35,155 nt of DNA from CADCSY01 sp038255685. Lineage in GTDB: Bacteria; Actinomycetota; Acidimicrobiia; Acidimicrobiales; CADCSY01. Location: the NCBI GenBank assembly GCA_038255685.1, contig JBBSLC010000006.1, forward strand, positions 1-35,155, read 5' to 3'. This document shows, in pieces, positions 15,635-23,300 of the stretch. How positions within the stretch are numbered: position 1 is the first letter of the stretch; each line of letters starts with the position of its first letter. The position numbers and the translations under genes were made by a program. The notes beneath the pieces are model-generated. The model worked only from the letters and a program-made list of their open reading frames with translations. It did not search any database and was not told the DNA's origin.

Positions 15635-15760
15635 GACCTGCTCTGGGTGCCAGATGTGCGTGGTGCCGCGCCCAGAAGTGGGTGGTCGGCCCCCATGACC
15701 CTGCCACCACCTCCTGCCACGGTGGACCGGTCACACCACACGAGCAGAGCGAGGTTGCGC

Positions 15761-16012
15761 ATGGCCCTCTTCATGGACGTCCACGAGATGGAAGGCGGGG
15801 CCTCGGCGAGTGACGTCGCCGCCGCCCACCAGAAGGACCTCGAGACCCAGAACAAGTACGGGGTGAGCTACCTCCGCTACTGGGTCGACGAGGGAGGAGG
15901 CAAGATCTTCTGCCTCGTCGAGGCGGAGAGCGCGGAGGACGCCGCCACCGTGCACCGCGAGGCGCACGGCCTCGTCGCCGACGCCATCTACCCCGTCAGT
16001 GAGCACACATGA
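15761..16012 (+). CDS. DUF4242 / SCO4226-like small metal-binding protein
   Basis: This 83-residue ferredoxin-like-fold protein is recognisable from MALFMDVHEMEGGASASDV, AAAHQKDLETQNKYGVSYL, RYWVDEGGGKIFCLVEA and VHREAHGLVADAIYPV. These are the hallmarks of the DUF4242 family, of which Streptomyces SCO4226 is described as nickel-binding; His and Cys residues are conserved here. The ATG at 15761 is used because upstream in-frame codons look non-coding; GCGAGG eight bases before it can serve as ribosome site. The stop overlaps the next ATG (ATGA), so the two are co-translated. Its cellular role is not known. Confidence 0.86.
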   Translation: MALFMDVHEMEGGASASDVAAAHQKDLETQNKYGVSYLRYWVDEGGGKIFCLVEAESAEDAATVHREAHGLVADAIYPVSEHT

Positions 16013-16341
16013 GCAGGCGGGCGCAGCGAGGCATGGCCGTGATCGCGCTCGCTGCTGCGATCCTCATCTCGAACCCCTCGGCGGCCTCGGCCGCCGGCAG
16101 CCCCACCTGTGGTGGCGTCGTCGGTGTCAACCACGGTCACCACGTCGTGGGCGACTACGTCGACGGCGAGGGCCACGTCTCGATGACGTGGCCGCCTGCG
16201 GGACAGGTCGACGCCGCCGGTGGTGCGTTCCACCCTGGCGCACCCGCGGCGCACGGTCACCTGCCGGCCGGGATCGCCCCGGGCGCGTCCTTCTGCGTCC
16301 CACAAGCGAAGGCGGGTGCCCACGTGCCCGCACCTGCGTAG
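16009..16341 (+). CDS. Small secreted His-rich protein
   Basis: I do not recognise this family. The 110-residue product begins with a clear Sec signal peptide: basic MSRRAQRG, a hydrophobic stretch MAVIALAAAILI, and a likely cleavage after ASA near residue 28. The mature part has about 80 residues, contains eight or nine histidines (NHGHH, GEGHVS, FHPG, AAHGHLP, GAHVP) and two cysteines (PTCGG, SFCVP) that could form a disulfide or bind metal. It is translationally coupled by ATGA to the DUF4242 gene. A metal-related role for the pair is inference. A perfect hairpin follows the stop. Confidence 0.75.
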   Translation: MSRRAQRGMAVIALAAAILISNPSAASAAGSPTCGGVVGVNHGHHVVGDYVDGEGHVSMTWPPAGQVDAAGGAFHPGAPAAHGHLPAGIAPGASFCVPQAKAGAHVPAPA

Positions 16342-16352
16342 CCACCAGCTCG

Positions 16353-16382
16353 GATGCCGCCGGGGACCACCCCGGCGGCATC
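16353..16382. terminator. 13-bp perfect hairpin, bidirectional terminator
   Basis: GATGCCGCCGGGG and CCCCGGCGGCATC pair perfectly around the tetraloop ACCA. It lies 11 bases after the stop of the secreted-protein gene (plus) and 36 bases after the stop of menD (minus), so it can end both transcripts. Confidence 0.85.
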
Positions 16383-16418
16383 GTCGCGCATCTTCAGCCG
16401 GGCCTGGCTCGGCATCGG

Positions 16419-18134
16419 TCAGAGCGCAGCTGCCACGGCGGCGTGGAGGGCGTCGTGCAGGGCCACGGTGGCAGTCCGATCCGTGCGGACGACGAGGACC
16501 CGGGGGCCTGGCGTCGTCTTGCCGAGCGCGCTGGCGAGCTCGCCCCGGTCCGCCACCGCGCGGGCGGCCACGCCGTGGGCCTCGGCGAGGGCGGCGAGGT
16601 CCGTCGCCTGGGGGGTGCCGAACAGCTGCTCGAAGCGAGCCTCGGAGAGCGCCGAGGCCTGGGGGAGGAAGCTGAAGATGGCGCCGCCCCGGTTGTCGAC
16701 CACCACGATCGTGAGGTCGACCCCCCGCTCGGCGAGACCGAGCAGGCCGTTGGCATCGTGCAGGAAGGCGAGGTCCCCCGTCAGGAGGACCGTGGGCCCG
16801 ACGCTGGCCGCCACCCCGACTGCGGTCGAGGTCACCCCGTCGATCCCGTTGGCGCCGCGGTTGGCGAGCACCCGCAGGCCGTCGCGAGGCGAGGCGTACC
16901 ACTCGAGGTCGCGCACCGGCATCGAGGAGGAGACCACGAGCGTGGTGCCTACCGGGAGGGCAGCAGCGACGGTCCTCGCCACGGCCGGGTCGGTGAGCTC
17001 ACTGCCCCCGAGCCGCTCGTCGAGCACCCCCTGCGCACGTGCCTCGGCGGCGGCCCACGACGCCAGCCAGGCGCCGCCGTCGGCAGGTGCCCGATCGTCG
17101 AGCTCGTCGGCGAGCGCCGAGGCCCACGCCCCCGGCGAGCCCGCGACCAGGAGGGCCGACGTGCGGTCCGGATCGATCCAGGTGCTCGCACCCGCGATGA
17201 CGACGTGGTCGGCGCCGCTCGCTCGCAACCACTCACCGAGGACCTTCGAGGCTGGCGGGGCACCGAGGCGCAGCACCGCCTCCGGCCGGTGGTCGGCGGC
17301 GAAGCCTGCGTGGCGGAGGAGGGCGTCGGCAGCGGCCACGGTGGCGGAGGACGTGGTCCGACATCCCGACCGGGGGTCGGCGAGCACGGGCCAGCCCAGC
17401 GCAACGGCGAGGCGGGCGACCGCCGCCGGGTCGTCGACCGCCCCTCCCCCGGCGACGATCACACCGCGACGGCCCGCGAGCCGCTCGACGATCGCTGCGA
17501 CGACGATGGGCTCTGGAGCGGAGGTCGCCGACCGTTCGTGCCAGGGCCGATCGCCGGACCGGCCCGGCGGCAGCTCCCCGGGCGAGGCCACCAGTGGGTC
17601 GCGGAAGCCGAGGTTCAGGTGGACGGGGCCAGGCGGTGAGCCTGTCGCCTCGACGACCGACCGGGCGGCCAGGGAGCGCCAGGTGCTGGCATGGGCGGGG
17701 TCGGCCGGACCAGGCTCGGCGAACCACCGTGTCGCCCGACCGAAGAGGTGGGTCTGGTCGATCGTCTGCGGGGCGCCGAACCCCTGCAGCTCCGGGGGGC
17801 GGTCGGCGGTGCACACGACCAGCGGCACGCTCGCCTGTTGGGCCTCGACCACCGCGGGGTGGAGGTTCGCTGCCGCCGTGCCGCTCGTGCACAGCACCAC
17901 CGCCGGCACGCCGGTGGCCAGGCCGACGCCGAGCGCCGTGAACCCCGCTGATCGCTCGTCGAGGTGCACGTGGAGCCGCAGCCTCTCGTCGGCGGCGAGC
18001 GCCAGGGCGAGGGGCGTCGAACGGCTCCCGGGGCTCACGACCGCATGTCGGACGCCGCCGCGCACCCACTCGTCGACGAGCGTGGCCGCGAAGGTCGCCT
18101 GGGCGACGCCGTCAGGTGGGACAGCCCCGGTCAT
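16419..18134 (-). CDS. menD: SEPHCHC synthase (menaquinone biosynthesis)
   Basis: MenD is a thiamine-diphosphate enzyme that joins isochorismate with 2-oxoglutarate to give SEPHCHC, the second step of menaquinone synthesis. The 571-residue length fits. N-terminal signatures are VVSPGSRSTPLALAL (residues 32-46) and HLDERSAGFTALG with the cofactor-activating glutamate E60. The C-terminal ThDP-binding motif includes LTGDLAFLHDANGLLGL. GFGAPQTIDQTHLFG and the RANGIDG region (NRGANGIDG) are also typical. The ATG at 18134 is the only suitable start. It is divergent from menH with 14 bases between the starts, so the two promoters must overlap the genes themselves. Confidence 0.96.
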   Translation of the reverse strand: MTGAVPPDGVAQATFAATLVDEWVRGGVRHAVVSPGSRSTPLALALAADERLRLHVHLDERSAGFTALGVGLATGVPAVVLCTSGTAAANLHPAVVEAQQASVPLVVCTADRPPELQGFGAPQTIDQTHLFGRATRWFAEPGPADPAHASTWRSLAARSVVEATGSPPGPVHLNLGFRDPLVASPGELPPGRSGDRPWHERSATSAPEPIVVAAIVERLAGRRGVIVAGGGAVDDPAAVARLAVALGWPVLADPRSGCRTTSSATVAAADALLRHAGFAADHRPEAVLRLGAPPASKVLGEWLRASGADHVVIAGASTWIDPDRTSALLVAGSPGAWASALADELDDRAPADGGAWLASWAAAEARAQGVLDERLGGSELTDPAVARTVAAALPVGTTLVVSSSMPVRDLEWYASPRDGLRVLANRGANGIDGVTSTAVGVAASVGPTVLLTGDLAFLHDANGLLGLAERGVDLTIVVVDNRGGAIFSFLPQASALSEARFEQLFGTPQATDLAALAEAHGVAARAVADRGELASALGKTTPGPRVLVVRTDRTATVALHDALHAAVAAAL

Positions 18135-18148
18135 GCGAGCATGACCCT

Positions 18149-18901
18149 GTGCTGTGGGCGGAGCGAACCGGGACGGGTCCCCCGCTGGCCCTCGTGCACG
18201 GCTTCACCCAGACCCGACGCTGCTGGGGTCCGGTGCTCGACGACCTGGTGGCGGACCACGAGGTGATCGCTGTCGACGCGCCCGGCCACGGCCGGTCTGC
18301 AGCGGTGACTGCGGATCTGGTGTCGGGGGCCGACCTCCTCGCCGATGCTGTCGGTCGCGCCACGTGGCTCGGCTACTCGATGGGCGGGCGCTACTGCCTC
18401 CACCTCGCCCTCCAGCGACCCGACGTGGTGACCGCCCTGGTCGTGCTCGGTGCCACGGGCGGCATCGACGACGAGGCCGGGCGCGCCGATCGCATCACCG
18501 CCGACGAGCGCCTGGCCCGCCAGCTCGAGGTCGACGGGCTCGAGTCGTTCCTCGACCGCTGGCTCGCGCTGCCCCTCTTCGGTGGCCTGTCGCCCGAGGC
18601 GCAGCACCGAGCCGCCCGCCTGGAGAACGACCCGGCTGCGCTCGCTGCCAGCCTCCGCGTCGCCGGCACCGGCACGCAGGCGCCGCTGTGGGACCGCCTC
18701 CAGGCGGTGGACGTGCCCGTGCTCGTGCTCGCCGGTGCGCTCGATGCGAAGTTCCGGGCGACCGGCGAGCGGCTCGTCGAGTCGATCGGTCCGAACGCCG
18801 AGCTCGCCCTGGTCCCCGGAGCTGGCCACGCTGCCCACCTCGAGCAACCGGACGCCTTCCTCGACGTCCTCCGGCCGTGGCTGTCGGCGCACCGCACCTG
18901 A
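18149..18901 (+). CDS. menH: SHCHC synthase-like alpha/beta hydrolase
   Basis: A 250-residue alpha/beta hydrolase. MenH removes pyruvate from SEPHCHC to give SHCHC. Visible motifs are LVHGFTQTRRCW (oxyanion region), VDAPGHGRS, the nucleophile elbow LGYSMGGR with S77, LAGALDAKF with the acid residue, and GAGHAAHLEQPDAF with the catalytic histidine. The GYSMGGR elbow and the place between menD and menA make MenH the most likely role; a general hydrolase remains possible. The start is GTG 18149; GAGCAT six bases upstream is a weak -10. It converges on menA with five bases between the stops. Confidence 0.87.
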   Translation: MLWAERTGTGPPLALVHGFTQTRRCWGPVLDDLVADHEVIAVDAPGHGRSAAVTADLVSGADLLADAVGRATWLGYSMGGRYCLHLALQRPDVVTALVVLGATGGIDDEAGRADRITADERLARQLEVDGLESFLDRWLALPLFGGLSPEAQHRAARLENDPAALAASLRVAGTGTQAPLWDRLQAVDVPVLVLAGALDAKFRATGERLVESIGPNAELALVPGAGHAAHLEQPDAFLDVLRPWLSAHRT

Positions 18902-18906
18902 GCCGG

Positions 18907-19776
18907 TCATGGCGTCAGCGCCAGCCCGGCGGCGAGCAGCCCGCCCGCCAGCAGCTGGACCTTCCCGGTGGCACCGAGGATCGGGATGAGGCGGGGGCCA
19001 GCGGTCCCGCCCAGCACGGCGCGGACGGGCGGCACGGCGAACGGGATGGCGAGCACCACAGCGAACGCTCCGCTGCGGACCACGCCGACGGCCGCAGCGG
19101 ACAGGAACGTCCCGATGATGAGGGCGCCGTAGAGGCTCCGGGTGTCCCGGTCCCCCAACCGCACGGCGAGCGTCACCTTCCCGGCGACGACGTCGGTGGG
19201 GATGTCGCGGAGGTTGTTGATCACCAGCAGGGCGGTGGCGAGGAGGCCGACGGGGATCGCTGCCGCGACCGCGAGGCCCGAGATCCGCTCGAGGTGCACG
19301 TAGGCCGAACCGACGGTCGCGACGAGGCCGAAGAACACGAAGACGAACAGCTCGCCCAGCCCGGCGTACCCGTACGGACGGGGGCCTCCGGTGTAGAGGT
19401 AGCCGGCGGCGAACGAGGCGGCGCCAACGAGCAGCAGCTCGGGGCCGACGGCGACGGCGAGGGCGACGCCGGCGACGGCAGCGACAGCCGCCGCAGCCAG
19501 CGCCGCACGCTTGACCTCCCCCGCCGTGGCGAGGCCGGAGCCCACGAGGCGCACCGGCCCGACCCGGTGGTCGTCGGTCCCCCGCTCGCCGTCGGCGAAG
19601 TCGTTGACGTAGTTCGTGCCGACCTGGATGGCGACGGCGACGACGAGCGCTGCGAGTGCTCGCCACCACACGACTTCGGCGTCGGGTACGCCGACCGCAG
19701 CGGCGGTGCCGACGAGGACGGGGACGATGGCAGCGGGGAGCGTGCGGGGGCGTGCACCCACCACCCAACGGTTCAC
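18907..19776 (-). CDS. menA: 1,4-dihydroxy-2-naphthoate polyprenyltransferase
   Basis: MenA is the membrane prenyltransferase of the UbiA superfamily that attaches a polyprenyl chain to DHNA, giving demethylmenaquinone. The 289-residue protein begins RPRTLPAAIVPVLVGTA. It has the first Asp-rich motif NYVNDFADGERGTDD and the second in NNLRDIPTDVVAGKVT. Eight or nine hydrophobic segments are visible. The start is GTG 19776, whose GTGA overlaps the stop of menB, so the two genes are translationally coupled. Its product is the substrate of menG at 9623. Confidence 0.95.
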   Translation of the reverse strand: MNRWVVGARPRTLPAAIVPVLVGTAAAVGVPDAEVVWWRALAALVVAVAIQVGTNYVNDFADGERGTDDHRVGPVRLVGSGLATAGEVKRAALAAAAVAAVAGVALAVAVGPELLLVGAASFAAGYLYTGGPRPYGYAGLGELFVFVFFGLVATVGSAYVHLERISGLAVAAAIPVGLLATALLVINNLRDIPTDVVAGKVTLAVRLGDRDTRSLYGALIIGTFLSAAAVGVVRSGAFAVVLAIPFAVPPVRAVLGGTAGPRLIPILGATGKVQLLAGGLLAAGLALTP

Positions 19777-20615
19777 GGACGGCGGGGGAAGGCGCCGAAG
19801 TCGGGCGGGCGCTTCTCCCGGTAGGCGTTGCGCCCCTCCTGGGCCTCCTCGCTCATGTAGAAGAGCAGGTTCGTGTCGTGGGCGAGCTGCTGGATGCCCG
19901 ACAGGCCGTCCTCGGCTGCGTTGAAGCTCGCCTTCAGCAAGCGCAGCGCGAACGGTGAGAGGGCGAGCATCTCCCGGCACCACTGCACCGTCTCCGCCTC
20001 GAGCCGGTCGAGGGGCACGACCGTGTTGACGAGACCCATGTCGAGCGCCTCCTGCGCGCCGTACTGACGGCAGAGGAACCAGATCTCCTTGGCCTTCTTC
20101 GGGCCGACGAGGTTGGCGAGCACGCCGGCGCCGAACCCGCCGTCGAAGCTGCCGACCTTGGGCCCGGTCTGGCCGAAGCGGGCGTTGTCGGCGGCGATGG
20201 TGAGATCGCAGACGATGTGGAGCACGTGGCCGCCGCCGATGGCGTAGCCGGCGACCATGGCGACGACGGGCTTGGGCAGCCGGCGGATCTGCACGTGGAG
20301 GTCGGTCACGTGGAACCGGCCGACGCCACCGGGGCTGACGCCCTCGCCACCGACGTAACCGGAGTCGCCCCGCACCCGCTGGTCCCCGCCGGAGCAGAAG
20401 GCGTCAGGGCCCTCCCCGGTGAGGATGATCACCCCGACGGAGGTGTCCTCTCGGGCGAGCTCGAACGCCTGGGCCAGCTCGACCACGGTCTCGGGCCGGA
20501 ACGCGTTGCGGACCTCGGGACGGTCGATGGTGATCTTGGCGATCCCCTCCGAGGTCTCGGAGCGGATGTCCTGCCACTCGCCTGCGGGCTGCCATGCCAC
20601 CGCTGCTGCGTCCAT
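19773..20615 (-). CDS. menB: 1,4-dihydroxy-2-naphthoyl-CoA synthase
   Basis: MenB is a crotonase-fold enzyme that closes the ring of o-succinylbenzoyl-CoA to form DHNA-CoA. The 280-residue protein shows KITIDRPEVRNAFRPETV, AFCSGGDQRVRGDSGY, the oxyanion-hole segment MVAGYAIGGGHVLH, and TGPKVGSFDGGFGAGVLA, which is diagnostic of MenB over other crotonases. The C-terminal tail EGRNAYREKRPPDFGAFPRRP (here NAYREKRPPDFGAFPRRP) is also typical. The ATG at 20615 has TACCGT seven bases upstream. It overlaps menA by four bases and is divergent from menE. Confidence 0.97.
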   Translation of the reverse strand: MDAAAVAWQPAGEWQDIRSETSEGIAKITIDRPEVRNAFRPETVVELAQAFELAREDTSVGVIILTGEGPDAFCSGGDQRVRGDSGYVGGEGVSPGGVGRFHVTDLHVQIRRLPKPVVAMVAGYAIGGGHVLHIVCDLTIAADNARFGQTGPKVGSFDGGFGAGVLANLVGPKKAKEIWFLCRQYGAQEALDMGLVNTVVPLDRLEAETVQWCREMLALSPFALRLLKASFNAAEDGLSGIQQLAHDTNLLFYMSEEAQEGRNAYREKRPPDFGAFPRRP

Positions 20616-20622
20616 CGCGGCG

Positions 20623-20628
20623 ACGGTA
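20623..20628 (-). promoter_or_regulatory. Leaderless -10 element of menBA
   Basis: TACCGT on the minus strand is seven bases before the menB ATG. It is back to back with the menE promoter in a 57-base divergent region, so the two halves of the gene set can be co-regulated. Confidence 0.65.
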
Positions 20629-20660
20629 CCCCTGCGCCCTCCGGTGCGGGAAATGGCCCG

Positions 20661-20666
20661 TAGGTT
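20661..20666 (+). promoter_or_regulatory. Leaderless -10 element of menE
   Basis: TAGGTT is followed by six bases and the menE GTG at 20673. There is no ribosome-binding site. Confidence 0.65.
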
Positions 20667-20672
20667 GCACAC

Positions 20673-21794
20673 GTGCCCGAGCTCGTCGCCGTCGTCGCCC
20701 GGGGCAGCGACGCCTTCGTCGACGTGCTCCGGCGCGCATGGGACGCGGGCGACGCGGTGCTCCCCCTCGACCCGAGGCTGCCGGCGCCCGCCACGGAGGC
20801 GCTGCTGGAGGCGCTCGCCCCCTCGGCGCTGGTCGACCCGCTCGACGGGCAGCGCCAGCCCCGTCCGGGTGGTCGTCCGATCGAGCCGGGGGACGCCCTC
20901 GTCGTCGCCACCAGCGGCACGACCGGCGCGCCGAAGGGCGCGGTGCTGACGCACGACGCCGTGGCCGCCTCGGCGGATGCGACGAGCGCTCGGCTCGGCG
21001 TCGACCCTGCGAACGACCACTGGCTGGCGTGCCTGCCGCTCGCCCACGTCGGCGGGCTCTCGGTCGTGACCCGGGCGCTGCACACCGGGACCCGCCTGAC
21101 CGTCCTCCCCGGACCGGACCCCGCCGCCGTCGAGTCCGCAGCGCGGACCGGTGGCGCCACGATCGTCTCGCTCGTCGCCACCGCCCTCAGCCGCCTCGAC
21201 GCGTCGGCGTTCCGGGCCGTCGTGCTCGGCGGCGCGGCCCCGCCGGCGGACCTGCCGGCCAACGTGCACACGACCTGGGGCATGACCGAGACGGGCAGCG
21301 GCGTGGTCTACGACCGGGAGCCCCTGGACGGCGTCGAGCTCCGGATCGTCGAGGGCGAGCTGCACGTGCGCGGGCCGATGCTGGCCCGGGCCTACAGGGA
21401 CGGCGCGCCGACCCTCGACGCCGACGGCTGGCTGCGCACCGGCGACGCTGCGTCGCTGGACCCCGACGGCCGCCTCCAGGTCAGTGGGCGGATGGGCGAC
21501 GTGATCGTCACCGGCGCCGAGAAGGTGTGGCCCGACTCCGTCGAGGCCGTGCTGCGGACGGCGACCGGCGTCGCCGAGGTGGCGGTGGCCGGGCGCCCCG
21601 ATCCCGAGTGGGGCCACGCCGTGGTCGCTTGGGTCGTGCCCACCGATCTGGCGGAGCCGCCCACGCTCGACGCGCTTCGGGAGGTGGTCAAGGCGGTGCT
21701 CCCCCCGTGGGCCGCACCCCGCCGGCTCGTCCTCGTCGACGCCCTCCCCCGCACCGCCCTCGGCAAGGTCCGCCGGTCTGACCTCCCGGGCTGA
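20673..21794 (+). CDS. menE: o-Succinylbenzoate-CoA ligase
   Basis: MenE activates o-succinylbenzoate with ATP and CoA. The 373-residue protein is a compact ANL ligase with A3 motif VVATSGTTGAPKGAVLTHDA, LPLAHVGGLSVVTRAL, the A5 segment TTWGMTETGSGVVYD, RTGDAASLDPDGRLQVSGRM (A7/A8, here DGRLQVSGRMGD), and the C-terminal A10 lysine K365 in RTALGKVRRSDL. The short length and HVGG motif fit MenE. The GTG at 20673 follows TAGGTT by six bases. It is followed by two copies of a palindromic repeat and converges on the propeller gene pair. Confidence 0.94.
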   Translation: MPELVAVVARGSDAFVDVLRRAWDAGDAVLPLDPRLPAPATEALLEALAPSALVDPLDGQRQPRPGGRPIEPGDALVVATSGTTGAPKGAVLTHDAVAASADATSARLGVDPANDHWLACLPLAHVGGLSVVTRALHTGTRLTVLPGPDPAAVESAARTGGATIVSLVATALSRLDASAFRAVVLGGAAPPADLPANVHTTWGMTETGSGVVYDREPLDGVELRIVEGELHVRGPMLARAYRDGAPTLDADGWLRTGDAASLDPDGRLQVSGRMGDVIVTGAEKVWPDSVEAVLRTATGVAEVAVAGRPDPEWGHAVVAWVVPTDLAEPPTLDALREVVKAVLPPWAAPRRLVLVDALPRTALGKVRRSDLPG

Positions 21795-21799
21795 CGACC

Positions 21800-21913
21800 T
21801 CGTTCTGTCGGTGCTGCGTCCCGGCCCCCGGAGCCTGCCACCGACAGTTCGTCGGACCTCCTCGTTGTGTCGGTGCTGCGTCCCGGCCCTCGGAGCCTGC
21901 CACCGACAGTTCG
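21800..21913. repeat. Tandem pair of 52-bp palindromic repeats
   Basis: Two copies, at 21800-21851 and 21862-21913, differ at two of 52 positions and are 62 bases apart. Each has outer inverted arms (CTGTCGGTG / CACCGACAG at 21805-21813 and 21839-21847; TGTCGGTG / CACCGACA at 21868-21875 and 21901-21908) around a GC-rich loop with a small CCGG-CCC-CCGG hairpin. They lie between convergent menE and the propeller operon, so they may act as terminators, or may be mobile REP-like elements. No other copy was noticed in this window. Confidence 0.8.
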
Positions 21914-21947
21914 GGAGATGCGCTCGGACCTGCCCCCCACCGGGGGG

Positions 21948-23300
21948 TCAGCCGGCGGGGTCGGCGTCGGCGGGGATCGAGGGAAAGGCGAGCAGGACGA
22001 CGCCCTGCTGGCGGTCGAGGGGAGCATCGAGACCGAGGTCGATCTCGGCGATGGCGCCGTCCTCGATGCGGATGGCCTTGATCGGCTGGCCGTCGGTGCT
22101 CGGATCGGCGAACAGCAGCCACCGGCTGTCGGCGGTGAACACCGCGCTCTGGGGGAAGCCACCCCCCGACGAGGTGGCGAGGGAGTCGAGGAACCGACGC
22201 TCGCCCCGCTCCACGTCCACGAGCACGAGGCCGCCGGGCTGGTCCTCGCCGTAGAACGGCGAGACGAGCCAGCGCCCGTCAGGAGAGAAGCGCACGCCGC
22301 TGTACGTCTCGTAGCGCGAGCGCGGCGTAGGCGGCGGGACGATCCGCTCGCGGCCGCCGTCGAGATCGGTGAGGACGAGCCCGCAGTCGAGCGACTCGTC
22401 GCACCGGACCCTGGCAAGGGTCTCCTCGTTCGCCGCCACAGCGGTCCCTTCGGCGATCCGGCGCGCCCTGCCCGTCTCAGCGTCGACCTGCATGACCGAG
22501 CCGAACGGGCTGACGATGAAGCTGTCGGCGAGGGGGAGGACGACGCCGGACTCACCCGGCAGCTCGATCCGCCGGCCGGTCTCCTCGTCGAGGCTGCGCT
22601 CGACGAGCTCCATCTGGAAGCGGTGGTCGACGGTCCAGAACCGCCCCTCGACCCCCGAGGGCAGGTAGCCGCCGAAGACCGGCACGTCCCCGGCGGCGAC
22701 CTCACCCCCCGAGGCGCGGGGGACGAGGCTCGGCCGGGGTCCGGATGTGAGGAAGGCGTCGCCGACAGGGAGCACCGCCTGGAAGGGGTACCCGCCGTAG
22801 ACCTCCATCCCGCTGATGCCGACGGCACGGACCGTCCCGCTGTCGAGGTGGGCGACCACGAGCTGGCCGTTCGAGGCGAGCACGACGGTGGTGCCGGTCA
22901 CATCAGGGAGCAACGACCCGAGCACGGCGAAGGTCTGCAGCGTCGGCGGCAGCGTCGTGGGCGTCGCACCCGTTGGCCGGGTGGTCGGAGGCCGGCGCCG
23001 CTCGGTCGTCGTCGACGCCTGCGCGTCCTCTTCGGCCTCACCTGCACCGTCGTCGGCAGCCGGCGCCGAGGGGTCATCAGTCGCCGCCATGCGGTTGACC
23101 CCCAGGACGACGAGTGCGAGGACGACGACCACCGCCACGGCGCCGACGCGCCGACGGCGTCCGCCATCTCCTCCCACCTCGTCTGCCGCGACGACCTCCG
23201 CGCGCCCGGCTGGCGCGTGCCCGGCGTCGTCGGACGGGGGTGCCGACTCGTCGCGGCGCTCGATCGGGCTGAGGAAGAGCGACGGGTCCGGCTCGTTCAC
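21948..23300 (-). CDS. Membrane-anchored beta-propeller protein, paralogue B
   Basis: This 450-residue protein has a cytoplasmic N terminus starting MNEPDPSLFLSPIERRD, a basic patch GGRRRRVG, one transmembrane helix (about residues 52-68), a Thr/Pro-rich linker (residues 75-120), and a long C-terminal region of repeated beta-strand units. Blades are marked by SGVRFSPDGRWLVSPF, SAVFTADSRWLLFAD and DVERGERRFLDSL, as in WD40/TolB-like propellers. The propeller would lie outside the membrane. It is clearly homologous to the gene just upstream (shared LPPxLQT, TGTTxVLA, DSGTVR). The GTG at 23300 overlaps that gene's stop (GTGA). Function unknown. Confidence 0.8.
   Translation of the reverse strand: MNEPDPSLFLSPIERRDESAPPSDDAGHAPAGRAEVVAADEVGGDGGRRRRVGAVAVVVVLALVVLGVNRMAATDDPSAPAADDGAGEAEEDAQASTTTERRRPPTTRPTGATPTTLPPTLQTFAVLGSLLPDVTGTTVVLASNGQLVVAHLDSGTVRAVGISGMEVYGGYPFQAVLPVGDAFLTSGPRPSLVPRASGGEVAAGDVPVFGGYLPSGVEGRFWTVDHRFQMELVERSLDEETGRRIELPGESGVVLPLADSFIVSPFGSVMQVDAETGRARRIAEGTAVAANEETLARVRCDESLDCGLVLTDLDGGRERIVPPPTPRSRYETYSGVRFSPDGRWLVSPFYGEDQPGGLVLVDVERGERRFLDSLATSSGGGFPQSAVFTADSRWLLFADPSTDGQPIKAIRIEDGAIAEIDLGLDAPLDRQQGVVLLAFPSIPADADPAG

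Noticed and set aside
15721..15737. GACCGGTC palindrome with near-symmetric flanks before the DUF4242 gene
   Set aside because: The flanking arms are out of register by one base and there is no promoter nearby to relate it to, so it is too weak to call an operator.
15647..15760. N-terminal extension of the DUF4242 gene to 15647
   Set aside because: The extra 38 residues are Pro/Arg/Ser-rich and do not belong to the family, which starts at MALFMDVHE (15761).
21800..21913. Possible CRISPR array
   Set aside because: There are only two units, with no spacer of regular size between them and no cas genes nearby. The palindromic structure fits a REP-like or terminator element better.
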